From NCBI GenBank assembly GCA_014376805.1, contig JACMQU010000050.1:1-36206 (forward strand): DNA of 36,206 bases, given 5' to 3'. Shown here one piece after another: positions 15,812 through 23,716 of this stretch; position 1 is the stretch's first letter; the number at the start of each line of letters is the position of its first letter. Below the pieces are notes generated by a model. That model was not told the DNA's origin. It ran no database searches and worked only from the letters and a program-made list of their open reading frames with translations. The translations under genes were made by a program, and so were the position numbers. The stretch comes from Bacteroidia bacterium (lineage in GTDB: Bacteria; Bacteroidota; Bacteroidia; UKL13-3).

Positions 15812-16885
15812 ATGTCAAAAACAGAAATCTTTACGCAACTTGCCACATACGATCATGAACAAATTGTTTTTTGTAATGATAATGCAACCGGATTGAAAGC
15901 AATTATAGCTATTCATAACACTGTTTTAGGACCCGGATTGGGTGGTACACGTGTATGGAATTACAGTAATGAAGCTGAGGCTATTAATGATGTAATGCGT
16001 TTATCGAGGGGTATGACATATAAAGCCGCTATTTCCGGGTTGAATCTGGGGGGAGCCAAGGCTGTTATAATTGGAGATGCTTCAAAAATAAAAACGGAAG
16101 CTCTTATGCGAAAGTTTGGTCGCTTTGTTGAAAATCTGAACGGAAAATATATAACTGCCGAAGATGTTAATACTACCACCAAAGACATGGAGTATGTGAA
16201 TATGGAAACAAAGCATGTGGTAGGTTTACCTGAAAGTATGGGTGGCGGAGGTGATCCAAGCCCTGTTACTGCTTATGGTGTATATATGGGCATGAAGGCC
16301 AGTGCAAAAAATGTGTTTGGTAATGACAGTCTCAGTGGCAAAAAAATTGCCGTGCAGGGTGTTGGGAAAGTGGGCGGACATTTATTGGATTTTTTACATA
16401 AAGAAGGTGCTCAGTTATTTATTAGTGATATTAATGAGGAAATGTTAAAACATTACGCAACAACATTAGGTGCAACTGTAGTTAAAGGAGACGAAATTTA
16501 CGGGTTAGATGTTGATATATTTGCACCCTGTGCCCTAGGAGCAATTTTAAATGATGAAAATGTTGCGAAATTAAAATGTTCTATCGTAGCAGGAGCAGCC
16601 AATAATCAGCTTGCAGACGAAACAATTCAAGGGCCACTTTTAATGAGTAAAGGAATTACCTATGCGCCAGATTTTTTAATTAATGCCGGGGGATTGATTA
16701 ACGTTTACCAGGAGCATATTGGTTATAACCGCGATACAGCATATCGCAAAGCAGAACATATATATGATGTAACGCTTGAAATTATAAAAGTATCGGCAAA
16801 TGAAAAGATCCATACCCAAAAAGCAGCTATGAACCTGGCAGAAAAAAGAATCCAGGATATTTCCAAAGTTTGTGCAACTTATTAA
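15812..16885 (+). CDS. Leucine (branched-chain amino acid) dehydrogenase
   Basis: This is an NAD-dependent Glu/Leu/Phe/Val dehydrogenase of 357 aa, the length typical of leucine dehydrogenase. It deaminates leucine, valine and isoleucine to the 2-oxo acids, or runs in reverse. Features are GPGLGGTRVW, the substrate-binding MTYKAAISGLNLGGAKAVIIGD with the catalytic Lys, the YITAEDVNTT and PSPVTAYGVYMGMKA blocks, and the Rossmann motif VQGVGKVGGHLL. APDFLINAGGLI near the C-terminus closes the active site. It is most like Leu/Val dehydrogenases rather than hexameric glutamate dehydrogenases, which are about 450 aa. It is a single gene with its own upstream promoter-like element. In a PHA-making cell it could supply branched acyl-CoA precursors; that is inference only. 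Confidence 0.92.
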   Translation: MSKTEIFTQLATYDHEQIVFCNDNATGLKAIIAIHNTVLGPGLGGTRVWNYSNEAEAINDVMRLSRGMTYKAAISGLNLGGAKAVIIGDASKIKTEALMRKFGRFVENLNGKYITAEDVNTTTKDMEYVNMETKHVVGLPESMGGGGDPSPVTAYGVYMGMKASAKNVFGNDSLSGKKIAVQGVGKVGGHLLDFLHKEGAQLFISDINEEMLKHYATTLGATVVKGDEIYGLDVDIFAPCALGAILNDENVAKLKCSIVAGAANNQLADETIQGPLLMSKGITYAPDFLINAGGLINVYQEHIGYNRDTAYRKAEHIYDVTLEIIKVSANEKIHTQKAAMNLAEKRIQDISKVCATY

Positions 16886-16986
16886 CTGAAAAAAAAATAA
16901 TTCTTAACCGGATAAACGGTAAACGTTCTTTGCATTTTAAGTTAAAGTGATATTGCGTTGCTGTTTGTTAAGGAAATAAATTAATT

Positions 16987-17928
16987 ATGTTAAACCGACG
17001 ATTTTTACGCATGAAAGCTTTTCAGGCTTTATATAGTTTTTCTCAGGAAGAGAAGGCTGATCCGGCTTCCTTCAGAAAAAGGCTTGTCGACAATTTAACG
17101 AAGACCTACAATCTGTATTTATTTATACTTTCTTTTCCTGTTGAACTTAAAGCTTATATACAAACAGAACTCGAAATTCAACAAGCTAAATTTATTCCTT
17201 CGGATGAAGCCATCTCTTCACTAAAAGCATTACTCAATAATCAGGTAATAACCTTAATTGAAAACAATGCTGCTTTTAAAGAGAAAATTAAAAAAGTACC
17301 TGCACAATGGTCCAACTCTAATGAGTTCTTCAAAAACATTTTAGCAGAGCTGCGCAATCATAAATCTATCAGCGATTATTGTAGCAGTGAAACGCATACC
17401 TTCCAGGAAGATAAAGTTATTTTAGGTACTATTATTGAGTTGCTTTTTTCTGAGTCTGAATTATTTGACAGCTATGTGGAAGAGCTTTTTTATAACTGGG
17501 AAGATGACCAGGTTCTGGTGCTAACAACCATACAGAAAACTTTTAGCAGTATAAAGGATGAAAGTTCTGCATTTATTGCACAGATGCATCTGGATGAAGA
17601 AGAAGACCTTAAATTCCTGAAGAATATTTTCGATCTGTGCTTACAACACAATTCCGTTTTACTTGAACTGGTATCTCTCAAAACACAGAATTGGGATCAG
17701 GAAAGAATAGCGGTAGTAGATATGGTGTTAATGAAAATGGCCTTATGTGAATTATTGTATTTTCCTTTTATACCCGTTAAAGTAACCATTAATGAATACC
17801 TGGAGATAGCTAAGTTGTACAGCACACCTAACAGTCATGGATTTATTAATGGAATACTTGATAAAATACAACTTGATTTAAGAAAAGATAACCGCATTCA
17901 AAAAATGGGTAGAGGTTTAGTTGATTAA
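16987..17928 (+). CDS. nusB: Transcription antitermination protein NusB (long Bacteroidota form)
   Basis: The protein has 313 aa, about twice E. coli NusB. The N-terminus MLNRRFLRMKAFQALYSF is typical of the family, and the C-terminal half (about residues 190-300) holds the conserved NusB helices, with VVDMVLMKMALCELLYFPFIPVKVTINEYLEIAKLY and the terminal SHGFINGILDKI. The extra N-terminal helical region (about 20-185) is the usual Bacteroidota expansion. NusB works with NusE/S10 in processive antitermination of rRNA transcription. It heads a + strand run with the DUF1573 lipoprotein, yajC and coaE, a common cluster in the phylum. Confidence 0.92.
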   Translation: MLNRRFLRMKAFQALYSFSQEEKADPASFRKRLVDNLTKTYNLYLFILSFPVELKAYIQTELEIQQAKFIPSDEAISSLKALLNNQVITLIENNAAFKEKIKKVPAQWSNSNEFFKNILAELRNHKSISDYCSSETHTFQEDKVILGTIIELLFSESELFDSYVEELFYNWEDDQVLVLTTIQKTFSSIKDESSAFIAQMHLDEEEDLKFLKNIFDLCLQHNSVLLELVSLKTQNWDQERIAVVDMVLMKMALCELLYFPFIPVKVTINEYLEIAKLYSTPNSHGFINGILDKIQLDLRKDNRIQKMGRGLVD

Positions 17929-17945
17929 CGTATAAAATAAAATTT

Positions 17946-18398
17946 ATGTTTAAAAATACCATTATAATTTTAGCTTTATGTTTTAGTATAGCATGCGGCA
18001 ATAAAAATCAGGATAAGGTAACAACAGATACGATAAATAATCCGGTTAGTGCCAGCAACCCTGAAGCTAAAAGTGAAGACAATGCACCGATTATGTCTTT
18101 TGGTGAAAATATTCATGATTTTGGAGACCTTACCGATGGGGAGGTTGTAACCTATAAATTCAAATTTAAAAATACAGGCAATGCAGCTCTCCTTATCAGT
18201 AATGCAAGTGCAAGCTGCGGTTGTACTATACCAAGCTATCCTAAAGAACCGTTAGCACCAGGTTCTGAAGCAGCCATAGATGTTCAGTTTAACAGCAGTG
18301 GTAAAGTTGGTAAAGTAGAAAAAACGGTTACCATTCTTTCTAATACGGTGCCTAATCAAACTTATCTTATTATAAAAGCTGAGGTAAAACCTAAATAA
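17946..18398 (+). CDS. DUF1573 domain lipoprotein
   Basis: This is a 150-aa secreted lipoprotein: signal MFKNTIIILALCFSIACG with acylated Cys17, a low-complexity Ser/Asn/Thr linker, and a DUF1573 (Ig-like, ASH-related) domain from about residue 50. The domain shows FGENIHDFGDLTDGEVVTY, the Cys-containing SCGCTIPSYPKEPLAPG block and VEKTVTILSNTVPNQTYLII. The family is abundant in Bacteroidota; its role is not known, though the fold suggests an envelope-located binding module. It lies 17 bases after nusB and 64 before yajC, so they are probably cotranscribed. Confidence 0.88.
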   Translation: MFKNTIIILALCFSIACGNKNQDKVTTDTINNPVSASNPEAKSEDNAPIMSFGENIHDFGDLTDGEVVTYKFKFKNTGNAALLISNASASCGCTIPSYPKEPLAPGSEAAIDVQFNSSGKVGKVEKTVTILSNTVPNQTYLIIKAEVKPK

Positions 18399-18462
18399 TT
18401 TTCATTTTAAATTCACAACGCCTTACTTCGCTTATGCGACCCGGCAAATAAAAACAAACAAT

Positions 18463-18798
18463 ATGCTAAACAATATCTTACTTATGGGAATGCCTGCAGC
18501 AGGCTCAACACCTGGCAATCCAATTATGCAGTTTTTACCATTGATTTTAATTTTCGTGGTGTTTTATTTTTTCATGATCTATCCACAAATCAAGAAAAAT
18601 AAAGCACAGAAAAAGTTTCGTGAAACTTTAGGTAAAGGAGATAAAATAATTACGCTTGGTGGCATCCACGCAAAAATTCTTGATTCTACAGAACATACTT
18701 TTCTTATTGAAAGTGAAGGTACCAAGTTAAGAATTGATAGAACTGCCGTTTCTATGGAAGCCTCGCAGGTTTTAAACACACCCGCTAAAGTATCATAA
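18463..18798 (+). CDS. yajC: Preprotein translocase subunit YajC
   Basis: YajC is a single-span inner-membrane accessory of SecDF-YidC. The 111-aa protein has a membrane helix at about residues 21-42 (MQFLPLILIFVVFYFFMIYP), followed directly by PQIKKNKAQKKFRETLGKGDKIITLGGIHAKI, the diagnostic YajC cytosolic block. It stands between a DUF1573 lipoprotein and coaE. In many Bacteroidota a YbbR-like gene lies between yajC and coaE; here the 82-base gap cannot hold it. Confidence 0.94.
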   Translation: MLNNILLMGMPAAGSTPGNPIMQFLPLILIFVVFYFFMIYPQIKKNKAQKKFRETLGKGDKIITLGGIHAKILDSTEHTFLIESEGTKLRIDRTAVSMEASQVLNTPAKVS

Positions 18799-18880
18799 TT
18801 TTATAAACCGGGGCATTGTGCAAAGCACTTTCTAACCGTTATTATTAAGGTAATATTAATATTGAACCACCTGATTAATT

Positions 18881-19468
18881 ATGCTTAAAATAGGCATTAC
18901 CGGTAATATAGGAAGTGGTAAAACTACTGTATCGCGGATTTTTGAACAAATAGGAATTCCTGTATATGATGCAGATTCCCATGCCAAGTCGATTATGATT
19001 GATAATACTTTTTTGGTAGCTTCAATAAAAATATTATTGGGTGAAGAAGCATACACAGCAGATGAACAATTAAATCGGGCATTTGTAGCTCAAAAGGTTT
19101 TTACTGATCCCACTTTACTTGCTAAATTAAATGCACTGGTTCACCCTGCAGTTTTTAATGATTTTGAAAGTTGGTTCAACAAACAAAATGCACCTTATGT
19201 ATTAAAAGAAGCGGCATTATTATATGAGAGCGATTCGTATAAAACCCTTGATAAAATTATAGTGGTATCGGCAAACATGAAGCTACGCTTGCAACGCAGC
19301 ATTACCCGCGATGCCAGCAATACAGCAGCTATAGAAGCACGTATGAAGAATCAGATGCCGGAAGAGGAGAAAGTTAAACGCGCCGATTTTGTAATTTATA
19401 ACAATGAAAATGATCTGTTAATTCCGCAAGTGCTAAGCATTCATAAACAAATTTTATCTTCCGTATAA
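18881..19468 (+). CDS. coaE: Dephospho-CoA kinase
   Basis: CoaE phosphorylates the 3'-OH of dephospho-CoA, the last step of coenzyme A synthesis. The 195-aa protein begins with the P-loop GITGNIGSGKTTVSRIF, then has VYDADSHAK with the catalytic Asp, LVHPAVFNDF, KEAALLYES and the lid-like VVSANMKLRLQRSITRD. Length and order are normal. It ends the nusB-yajC-coaE run and converges on the helicase gene with 15 bases between stop codons. Confidence 0.94.
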   Translation: MLKIGITGNIGSGKTTVSRIFEQIGIPVYDADSHAKSIMIDNTFLVASIKILLGEEAYTADEQLNRAFVAQKVFTDPTLLAKLNALVHPAVFNDFESWFNKQNAPYVLKEAALLYESDSYKTLDKIIVVSANMKLRLQRSITRDASNTAAIEARMKNQMPEEEKVKRADFVIYNNENDLLIPQVLSIHKQILSSV

Positions 19469-19483
19469 TTAAGGTAAACTACA

Positions 19484-21766
19484 TTATTTAATTTTCAGTT
19501 TAGCGAATTTAAGTACCAGTATTTTTCTTCCCTGTCCTTCAAATTCAATGGTTGCTTTTACATTATCAGAAACACCTTCTAAATTAACCACTATGCCTGA
19601 ACCAAAACGCTGGTGGATTACTTGCATACCTGTTTTAAGATTTGAGGTATCATCAGGTATGAAATCAGGATTATTAGCCTGAGTTGCCACCTGTGAAAAT
19701 GATGGTTTTGGCTGAACCTTATTAAAGGTAAGCAGCTTTTTAGGGAGGCCTGTTAAAGTACCATTGTTTTTGCTAAAACCCTGATCGGAAAATTGTGTTT
19801 TATTGCCAAACATATTTTCAAAATTCAGGTATTGTGGGTCCAGCTCCTGCAAAAAACGACTGGGTTCACTGTTTACGATATTGCCAAATTTAAACCTGCT
19901 TGTTGCAAAACTTATTGTTAGTTTTTTCATGGCGCGCGTTAATGCAACATAAAATAATCTACGTTCTTCCTCTAAATCCTGCCGGCTGTTAAGGGCCATC
20001 TGAGAAGGAAATAAATTTTCTTCAAGCCCAACAATATGTACAAATTTATATTCAAGTCCTTTGGCAGAATGGATAGTCATTAAGCTAACATGATCCTGGT
20101 TAGGGTCTTTATCTTTATCATCGTTGGTCATTAACGCAACATCGGCCATAAATTCTTCCAGTATTTTTGGTCTTACTACACCTTCGTCATCAATTTCTTC
20201 CTCTATGCTAAACTCTTTGATCCCGTTTAATAAAGCTTCTGTATTTTCAAACCTGGCTATTCCCTCCACCGTTTTATCTTCATATAAAGATTTAAGCACA
20301 CCACTTCCTTTTGCAATGTGCATTGCTACTTCATATGCATTGCGGTCAAGCATAATCTGGAATGCTTTGATCATAGTAACAAATTCTTCTACCGGCAACA
20401 TGTTTTTAAAACCCAAACGATTTGCCTGTTCCATTACCTGCCATAAACTAACGTTATGTTCATTCGCTACCAGTGCTAATTTATCAAGGGTGGTTTTACC
20501 AATACCACGCGTTGGAAAATTTATAATTCTTTTTAAGGCTTCTTCATCATGTGGGTTCAGTACAACCCGATAATAGGAAAGCAAATCTTTTACTTCTTTG
20601 CGCTGATAAAAGGATAAGCCGCCGTATATTTTATAAGGGATATTTAGTTTGCGCAATGCTTCCTCCATAGACCTGCTTTGAGCATTGGTGCGGTATAAAA
20701 TTGCAAAGTCTTTGTTCATCTCCTGCCCGTTCATTTTCTCCTGGAAAATAGCAGAGGCCACCATTTTGCCTTCTTCGTTATCGGTTAATGCTTTTAAAAC
20801 AGTAATTCGCTGTCCCAATTCATTCTCAGTCCACACATTCTTTTTTATCTGATCTTTATTTTTTTCTATAATACTGCTGGCCGCATTTACGATAGTTTGA
20901 GTACTGCGGTAATTTTGTTCGAGTTTAAAAGTTTTAACATCAGGAAAATCACGCTGAAAGCCTAAAATATTTTTAATATTGGCTCCTCTAAATGCGTAAA
21001 TACTTTGCGCATCATCGCCTACTACGGCAATGTTCTGATGAACAGCGGAGAGTTTTTTAATAATCATGTATTGTGCATGATTGGTATCCTGAAACTCATC
21101 CACCATAACATACCTGAACTGATGCTGGTATTTATTTAATATGTCGATATGATTATTAAAAAGTTTGTGTGTGTTTACCAACAGGTCATCAAAATCCATA
21201 GCTCCGGCTTTGAAACAACGGTCTTGATAGGTTTTGTATAACATGCCAAATTTGGGCCGGCCACTACTGTTATCGTTTTCAAAATACTCGCTGTTACCCA
21301 TATATTCTTCAGCAGAAATAAGAGTATTTTTAGCAGAAGAGATTCTACCGAGAATATTGGAAGGCTTGTATAATTTATCATCCAGTTTCATTTCACCGAT
21401 GATAGTTTTCAAAAGACTTTTACTATCGTCGTTGTCATAAATAGTAAAATTGCGGGGATATCCGATACGCTCACTTTCTTTGCGGAGAATTCTTGAGAAA
21501 ATGCTGTGAAAGGTTCCCATCCAGATATTGCGGGCTTCTGCACCAATGGCAGCCTGCACCCTGTGGCGCATTTCTTTTGCAGCTTTATTGGTAAATGTTA
21601 ACGAGAGAATGCGGAAAGGATCCACATCATGACGAAGCATATGTACAATGCGGTAAGTTAATACGCGGGTTTTGCCTGAACCGGCACCTGCAATTATCAT
21701 CACCGGCCCATCGGTTTGTTCAACAGCAGCGCGCTGCGACGGGTTTAATGTTTGTAAGTAATCCAC
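19484..21766 (-). CDS. UvrD/PcrA/Rep-type superfamily 1A DNA helicase
   Basis: This 760-aa 3'-5' helicase acts in repair and replication restart. Motif Q/I is LNPSQRAAVEQ...IIAGAGSGKTRVLTYRI, motif Ia LTFTNKAAKEMRHRV, motif II VMVDEFQDTNHAQYMII, motif III VVGDDAQSIYAFRGA, motif IV LEQNYRST, motif V LMTIHSAKGLEYKFVHIVG, motif VI RRLFYVALTRAMKKL. The C-terminal 100 residues end in a small basic beta domain (GMQVIHQRFGSGIVVNLEG), as in PcrA/UvrD where it contacts RNA polymerase. The start is a GTG at 21766 (protein begins MDYLQTLNPSQ), well aligned with the family. PcrA-type is favoured over RecB or Rep by the tail. Confidence 0.93.
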   Translation of the reverse strand: MDYLQTLNPSQRAAVEQTDGPVMIIAGAGSGKTRVLTYRIVHMLRHDVDPFRILSLTFTNKAAKEMRHRVQAAIGAEARNIWMGTFHSIFSRILRKESERIGYPRNFTIYDNDDSKSLLKTIIGEMKLDDKLYKPSNILGRISSAKNTLISAEEYMGNSEYFENDNSSGRPKFGMLYKTYQDRCFKAGAMDFDDLLVNTHKLFNNHIDILNKYQHQFRYVMVDEFQDTNHAQYMIIKKLSAVHQNIAVVGDDAQSIYAFRGANIKNILGFQRDFPDVKTFKLEQNYRSTQTIVNAASSIIEKNKDQIKKNVWTENELGQRITVLKALTDNEEGKMVASAIFQEKMNGQEMNKDFAILYRTNAQSRSMEEALRKLNIPYKIYGGLSFYQRKEVKDLLSYYRVVLNPHDEEALKRIINFPTRGIGKTTLDKLALVANEHNVSLWQVMEQANRLGFKNMLPVEEFVTMIKAFQIMLDRNAYEVAMHIAKGSGVLKSLYEDKTVEGIARFENTEALLNGIKEFSIEEEIDDEGVVRPKILEEFMADVALMTNDDKDKDPNQDHVSLMTIHSAKGLEYKFVHIVGLEENLFPSQMALNSRQDLEEERRLFYVALTRAMKKLTISFATSRFKFGNIVNSEPSRFLQELDPQYLNFENMFGNKTQFSDQGFSKNNGTLTGLPKKLLTFNKVQPKPSFSQVATQANNPDFIPDDTSNLKTGMQVIHQRFGSGIVVNLEGVSDNVKATIEFEGQGRKILVLKFAKLKIK

Positions 21767-21830
21767 CCGGTAAAGGTAGGCGATTTTTAAATAGGTTTAA
21801 TGCTAAGATTTCAACAATCTACTACACTGC

Positions 21831-21998
21831 TCAGGAGTGAAAATGTTCAAGTTCTGAAAAAGATACAGGGCTTACCGGAGCTATTATGTTGGTAATAAAA
21901 TAAACCAGACCAAGTGGTGCGATAAGTATGATATAGATAATATATAATAAATATATTTTATTTCCATATCTGTAATAATTTTTAAATTTATTCACCAT
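21831..21998 (-). CDS. Small hypothetical membrane protein
   Basis: A 55-codon frame from ATG 21998 to TGA encodes MVNKFKNYYRYGNKIYLL... with one strong hydrophobic helix (about residues 14-42, containing LYIIYIILIAPLGLVYFI) preceded by several Lys/Arg, and a soluble tail ending FSELEHFHS. The charge pattern is that of an inner-membrane peptide with its N-terminus in the cytoplasm. It lies 65 bases upstream of the helicase gene in the same direction. A TATTTTTG abuts the ATG but has no correctly spaced -33 partner. No family is recognised. The gap would otherwise be an unexplained 400 bases. Confidence 0.5.
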   Translation of the reverse strand: MVNKFKNYYRYGNKIYLLYIIYIILIAPLGLVYFITNIIAPVSPVSFSELEHFHS

Positions 21999-22124
21999 TC
22001 AAAAATAAGACTTTACCAAACCTTTTTAAATTGCTGCGTGGATTGTTATAAACACCCAAATCTAATAAAACCAATTAGTAGACAAACATTAAAAGTTTAC
22101 ATAATTAACGAATTAACAAATAAG

Positions 22125-22155
22125 TTGCGAAGCGCGTGTTAATTCAATATTTTTG
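22125..22155 (+). promoter_or_regulatory. Bacteroidota-type promoter of the M20 dipeptidase gene
   Basis: TTG at 22125-22127 and TATTTTTG at 22148-22155 are separated by 20 bases. Transcription would start around 22162, leaving a leader of about 23 bases before the ATG at 22185. Confidence 0.55.
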
Positions 22156-22184
22156 GACTTTTATAACCCTATTATCAAAAAAGT

Positions 22185-23576
22185 ATGAGTAATCCGTATT
22201 TAACAGAGAACAAACAAAAGTTTTTAGATGAGCTTTTTGAATTGCTTCGTATCCCTTCTATCAGCGCTGACAGTGCTTGCCATGAGGATATAATATCAGC
22301 AGCAAATTATATTAAAAATAAATTAACAGAAGCCGGAGCAGAGAATGTTGAATTGTGTGAAACGGCAGGTAACCCCATTGTGTATGGCGAAAAAATAATT
22401 GATATTGCCTTACCAACCATATTAGTTTATGGACATTATGATGTACAACCGGCGGTGCCTTTGGAATTATGGGAAACACCCCCTTTTGAACCTACTGTAA
22501 GGAAAACAAAAATACATCCGGATGGGGCCATATTTGCGCGTGGTGCATGTGATGACAAAGGACAGGTTTATATGCACGTGAAGGCTTTTGAAATGATGAT
22601 GAATACTAATACCCTTCCTTGTAATGTAAAGTTCATGATAGAGGGCGAAGAAGAGGTAGGATCAGCCAATTTAGGAACCTTTTGCATAGCCAATAAAGCA
22701 AAACTTAAAGCAGATGTAGTATTAATTTCTGATACATCCATGATTGCAAACGATACACCCAGCATTGATTGTGGTTTACGCGGCCTTAGTTATGTTGAAG
22801 TGGAAATAACGGGCCCCAACCGTGATTTGCACAGTGGTGTGTATGGTGGTGCCATTGCAAACCCTATAAATATGCTTGCTAAAATGATTGCTGGTTTGCA
22901 TGATGAAAATAACCGCATCACTATTCCCGGTTTTTATGATAAAATTATGGAACTGAATGAAGACGAACGCAATGAATTAAATAAAGCACCATTTGATATA
23001 GAAGATTACAAAACGGATTTAGGTATTGACGAAGTATGGGGAGAAAAAGGATATACCGTATCAGAAAGAACCGGTATCAGGCCCACGCTGGATTGTAATG
23101 GAATTTGGGGTGGATATACAGGTGAAGGTGCTAAAACAGTGCTACCGTCTAAAGCATTTGCCAAAATAAGTATGCGGTTGGTACCCGCGCAGGATTCTGA
23201 AAGTATTACAGCGTTATTTAAAAATCATTTTATACACATGGCACCTCCCGGAATTAAGGTGGAAGTGAGACCACATCATGGTGGTGAACCTGTAATAACC
23301 CCAACTGATTCGCCGGCCTATCTTGCTGCGGAACGTGCCATGGAAACTACTTATGGTAAAAAACCCATTCCTACCCGGGGTGGTGGTAGTATTCCTATTG
23401 TTGCTTTATTTGAAAAGGAACTGGGACTGAAATCTGTATTAATGGGATTTGGACTAGATAGCGATGCCCTGCATTCGCCCAATGAACATTATGGTATTGT
23501 GAATTATTTTAAAGGGATTGAAACTATTCCTTATTTTTATAAATACTTTACCGAATCATTTCCTGTTAAACCATAG
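22185..23576 (+). CDS. M20 family metallo-dipeptidase
   Basis: The protein is a 463-aa zinc-dependent dipeptidase of the M20 family (CNDP/Dug1-like branch). Metal ligands and catalytic residues are visible in order: LVYGHYDVQPA (His ligand and catalytic Asp), ARGACDDKGQ (bridging Asp), MIEGEEEVGS (catalytic Glu and ligand Glu), a later Asp ligand in VLISDTSM, and the C-terminal His of DALHSPNEHYGI. The inserted dimerisation/lid domain lies at about residues 205-375 and includes DLHSGVYGG. No signal peptide is seen, so it probably cleaves dipeptides in the cytoplasm. It is a single gene with its own promoter. Confidence 0.92.
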   Translation: MSNPYLTENKQKFLDELFELLRIPSISADSACHEDIISAANYIKNKLTEAGAENVELCETAGNPIVYGEKIIDIALPTILVYGHYDVQPAVPLELWETPPFEPTVRKTKIHPDGAIFARGACDDKGQVYMHVKAFEMMMNTNTLPCNVKFMIEGEEEVGSANLGTFCIANKAKLKADVVLISDTSMIANDTPSIDCGLRGLSYVEVEITGPNRDLHSGVYGGAIANPINMLAKMIAGLHDENNRITIPGFYDKIMELNEDERNELNKAPFDIEDYKTDLGIDEVWGEKGYTVSERTGIRPTLDCNGIWGGYTGEGAKTVLPSKAFAKISMRLVPAQDSESITALFKNHFIHMAPPGIKVEVRPHHGGEPVITPTDSPAYLAAERAMETTYGKKPIPTRGGGSIPIVALFEKELGLKSVLMGFGLDSDALHSPNEHYGIVNYFKGIETIPYFYKYFTESFPVKP

Positions 23577-23650
23577 AGTTAACGGGTATCATATTTAAGG
23601 GAATATAACCGGATAAAATGTTATTTATTGGTTAAAATGATGCCTGCCTT

Positions 23651-23681
23651 TTGTCATTCATAATTTTCTTATGTACCTTAG
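23651..23681 (+). promoter_or_regulatory. Possible promoter of the C25 peptidase gene
   Basis: TTG (23651-23653) and TACCTTAG (23674-23681) are 20 bases apart; the -7 element deviates from TAnnTTTG by one base. The start site near 23688 is compatible with the ATG at 23717. Confidence 0.4.
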
Positions 23682-23716
23682 CGTTATAGTAACTTGTGAT
23701 AAGTGAAACAAAATTG

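Noticed and set aside
20124..20573. 149-codon + frame opposite the helicase
   Set aside because: Ser/Leu-rich antisense shadow; all helicase motifs are intact on the minus strand.
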